A stretch of DNA of 64,000 nt, taken from Rotaria sordida (taxonomy: Eukaryota > Rotifera > Eurotatoria > Philodinida > Philodinidae). Below are positions 61,601-64,000 of this stretch, piece after piece (within the stretch, counting starts at the first letter, position 1; every line of letters starts with the position of its first letter). Where the stretch lies: NCBI GenBank assembly GCA_905250125.1, contig CAJNOL010000854.1:34469-98468 (forward strand), written 5' to 3'. The translations under genes and the position numbers were made by a program. The notes under the pieces were generated by a model. The model worked only from the letters and a program-made list of their open reading frames with translations. It was not told where the DNA came from and made no database searches.

Positions 61601-63757
61601 AAATTCTTTCTCAATCACTTTCAATTCTGGTCGACAGACATTTATAAGATAGTCGATCTGAATAAAAAAAACAAATTCAAAAACGTTTTCCTTAATTAAA
61701 AATTTAGACGGACTATTATATTGATCCATGAGGAGCTTCATCGTAGAAGGAAAATAATGCTTTCGTATGCGTGAACTTGTTTTCTTCGTACTCCAATCCT
61801 GGCATATATTTTATGGATGCTAAATGATTCTGACTTTTTCTCAATCATATCTTTGATGAGATATACGGGATCGTATAAATGCAAGGATTGATATAATTAT
61901 TAGTCTGTTGTCACGTTCACCGGAGTCGATGATCCCTAGTCACTGCTCCACTTATATGATGCCAATCTTCGTAAACGTTTGCTCATTTTTAATATAGTTT
62001 ACGTGGTTTTGTATACTTTTAATCACCATTGCTCTAACTATTTTAGATCGAAGAAATCCTAATTGTCGTGCCATATCGCTATATGTATCAAGCAATGCTT
62101 TGAGGTGATATATTGCAAATTGTCAACAATTTACTTTCTTCAAATAATGTAGATTCTGCTTCTTGTCATTAGACTTCAAAGCCTCGTAACTTGAAACTAT
62201 AAACTGCACAAGTAGCAAGATGATTATTTCATCTACATTCAAACAAACGACTGACTTAGAACTAGTATGACTGTATTTTTCTTTGAAAAACTCTAGAATG
62301 ATAATTATCCTTTTACGCTAGAAATTACTCACTTGTGCTCAGCGTATAGCAATCGATAACAACATTTCTCAATGGTAGTCTACATACAACTATATTTACC
62401 TTCCCTTCCTCTACTTAATTGTTCTCCTGATATTCCAACGCGTCAGCTATGTCTCGAAAATTTTCTGTAGGTATGATCGAAATGATTCGTATTATGAAAC
62501 TAGCGATTGCCACTTTGCGTTGAACGTTCATTAAAGTGACATGTTAAAGTTTAACATTAAGACTATATAAACAGCAAGTACTGAATAGAAACGACAGCTG
62601 GCTCTGAGTAATATGCTGACTTGCAAAGATGAATCTTTCTGGATGTCGAAGACTACTCTAGTTCTAGTATTTTAGTTTAGAATTTTCCAGACATAGTCAT
62701 AGTATTCGTGCGAAATTTAATTGAGGATTTTCATACTATGCCGTTAATCATATGTTGCGTTATATAGAATATATCGGAATATTTTGAATGTACTGCATCA
62801 ATGTTGTTAACAATGCATACATTTTCTCGGAATTCCTTTCTAATAGTTCGTTTTTTTTTGCAGCCAATGTTCGAACATTGTATTTCTATTGTAATATCTG
62901 TGCAGATTCTCAACAAAAACATTAGAAGCTGAATTTTTCAGGATACAATCAAATTTGTTTTGAGAATCACACGGGAGTTCAAAAGTCAGACAATTAAGTA
63001 TCACTCGGTTATCTACTTGTGAGTGAAATATCAACTGAAAATCGCTTTACGCATTAAGATTCTTTCCACTCTCTCTGATGTTGTACTTGATATAAACAGA
63101 GATGATACTTACTTGCATTGAGGTCATTTCATTCAACTGATATTTTGTTAAACGATATTTGTTCAGTAAATCTTGAATTTGTTGTACTACATCATTGACT
63201 AGTTTGAAATAGCCAAAAATGTTGATGTGTTGTTGATTTTTGTCTGTTGCCATAGTAACAATTTTGTTGCATGTAACAGAAATCATTCCATTTTCTTGAT
63301 TGTGATGCTTCACCATTTCGATTAGTTCTTCTTGAAATTGTATTGCTTGCTTGTTTTGACGTTTCGATAATGTATTTACTCTACTATCTGCACTTTGTTC
63401 ATCGTCATGTTTCGATGTTTGCGTTGTTCTGGGTACTCTTGATTGTTTGTTATCTTTCAATTGTAACACGAATACTATTCGTAGAATATTATTTTGAATT
63501 ATCTGATCAATGCCAACAGTACTTGAAAAATGATTGAATTTTTCGTCATTGAAATAGTAAATTTCTAACACTTTAGTACGTTTGCCACTAGCTCGACATA
63601 CAGTAAACAGATCATTTTCATTATCTATTATTGCTTGTATGATATCAACTGCTCTTCGATTATGTAACCATGTTTTAACTAAACAATTCTTTAAATGATA
63701 TTTTTGAAGCCTCTGATAAAATATAGAATGAACGTTTGAATCATGGACATAAGCCAT
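58625..63757 (-). CDS. PARP14-like KH repeats, degenerate macro domain and C-terminal TIR domain in one protein
   Basis: Exons: 63757-63113, 63034-62737, 61657-61202, 61058-60536, 59677-58809 and a last exon of about 58729-58625; roughly 960 aa, ATG at 63757. Junction phases agree except that exon 2 is 298 nt, one base too long, at a run of nine A near 62855. Exons 1-3 hold KH-like repeats of the PARP14 style (INIFGYFKLVNDVVQQIQDL; LKDEIESRINTLLSHI). Exons 3-4 encode a macro domain: EVLIGDIAAQK joins VDTIVIPSV, later SIAFAVPDSC and LKVSFILLPD. The NAAN-like ligand motif is replaced, so ADP-ribose binding or hydrolysis is doubtful. Exon 5 has another KH-like segment (LKGSIIGIHEAKQKY) and then a TIR domain (YNVMLSYCQEDS, GFSLWLS, CIILYISENYF, HCEKEAKYAS) with a Glu at the SARM1-type catalytic position (codon 58976-58974). 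No PARP catalytic domain is present. A role in NAD/ADP-ribose-linked immune signalling is inference. The splice to the last exon is uncertain. Confidence 0.75.
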
Positions 63758-64000
63758 TTTCTCCTCAGAATAGAAACTTGTTGTTTTCGGTCACATGGAG
63801 GTGATATTCTCATTGGGTCTTAAAAAAATTGTCTGTTGTCTAAACAGTATTTCATTTTTTAAATGCTGAAACAAGTCAGTTTCCATTCAAAGAACTCATG
63901 AGAAAACTCATAAGGAAGAGATCTCTCGAAAAGATGAATTGTTTTGAAATTCCGACTTAATTTCATTGTGTAAATTTTGGCGAGTGGCAACATATTATAT
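63758..64000. other. 5' flank of the KH-macro-TIR gene
   Basis: About 240 bases upstream of the ATG at 63757, reaching the window edge. No frame, motif or repeat stands out. It should include the 5' untranslated region and possibly the promoter. Confidence 0.5.

Noticed and set aside
55705-63757. Joining the unrecognised gene at 55.7-56.8 kb to the KH-macro-TIR gene as one transcript
   Set aside because: The KH-macro-TIR chain reaches a natural stop at 58625 and the 1.8 kb between them shows no exon with matching phase.

Overview
The window looks like animal (metazoan) nuclear DNA, most likely from a bdelloid rotifer of the AT-rich Rotaria/Adineta type. The DNA is strongly AT-rich. Genes are sparse and interrupted by many short GT-AG introns, often about 55 to 100 bases. 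The gene content fits: a Cdc42-type GTPase, an orphan 7TM receptor, TIR, PARP14-like KH and macro domains, a B-box-like zinc-binding family, and transporters of fungal type. The taxonomic call is inference from composition and gene families, not from a marker gene.

Layout. 1-6.2 kb has no convincing gene but carries a 0.64 kb foldback element with Tc1/mariner-like ends. 6.2-12.4 kb (+) is one large gene that I reconstruct as about 19 exons: three tandem tyrosine-kinase-like domains followed by seven C-x2-C-x11-H-x3-C (XAF1/TRAFD1-type) zinc fingers. Each finger is split over two exons with identical splice phases, and the whole model is 3504 nt (1167 aa) in frame. 17.4-18.3 kb (+) is a six-exon Cdc42-like GTPase. 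19-20 kb is a 1 kb non-autonomous DNA element. 23.2-24.1 kb (-) is a single-exon GPCR. 25.5-28.4 kb (-) is a two-exon type II membrane M28 metallopeptidase with a PA domain. 32.4-34.1 kb (-) and 40.6-42.3 kb (-) are two intronless MFS transporters; between them lie a pair of TTAA-flanked piggyBac-like MITEs in inverted arrangement and a broken B-box-like gene. 48.7-51.6 kb (-) is a decayed hAT/DUF4371-type transposase gene. 55.7-56.8 kb (-) is an unrecognised gene with an incomplete 5' end. 58.6-63.8 kb (-) is a multi-exon gene with PARP14-like KH modules, a degenerate macro domain and a C-terminal TIR domain.

The two most interesting loci are the accessory signalling genes at either end. At the left is a triple (pseudo)kinase fused to an exon-amplified zinc-finger array, in which the fifth finger has lost all four metal ligands while exon length and splice phase are kept. 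At the right is a KH-macro-TIR protein that puts an ADP-ribose-type reader fold and a possible NAD-consuming TIR domain in one chain. Both look like innate-immunity-style proteins. Between the genes the DNA is dominated by foldback elements and by a recurrent layout: a cluster of a locus-specific palindromic word beside a GT-rich/AC-rich hairpin. No rRNA, tRNA or CRISPR array was recognised.
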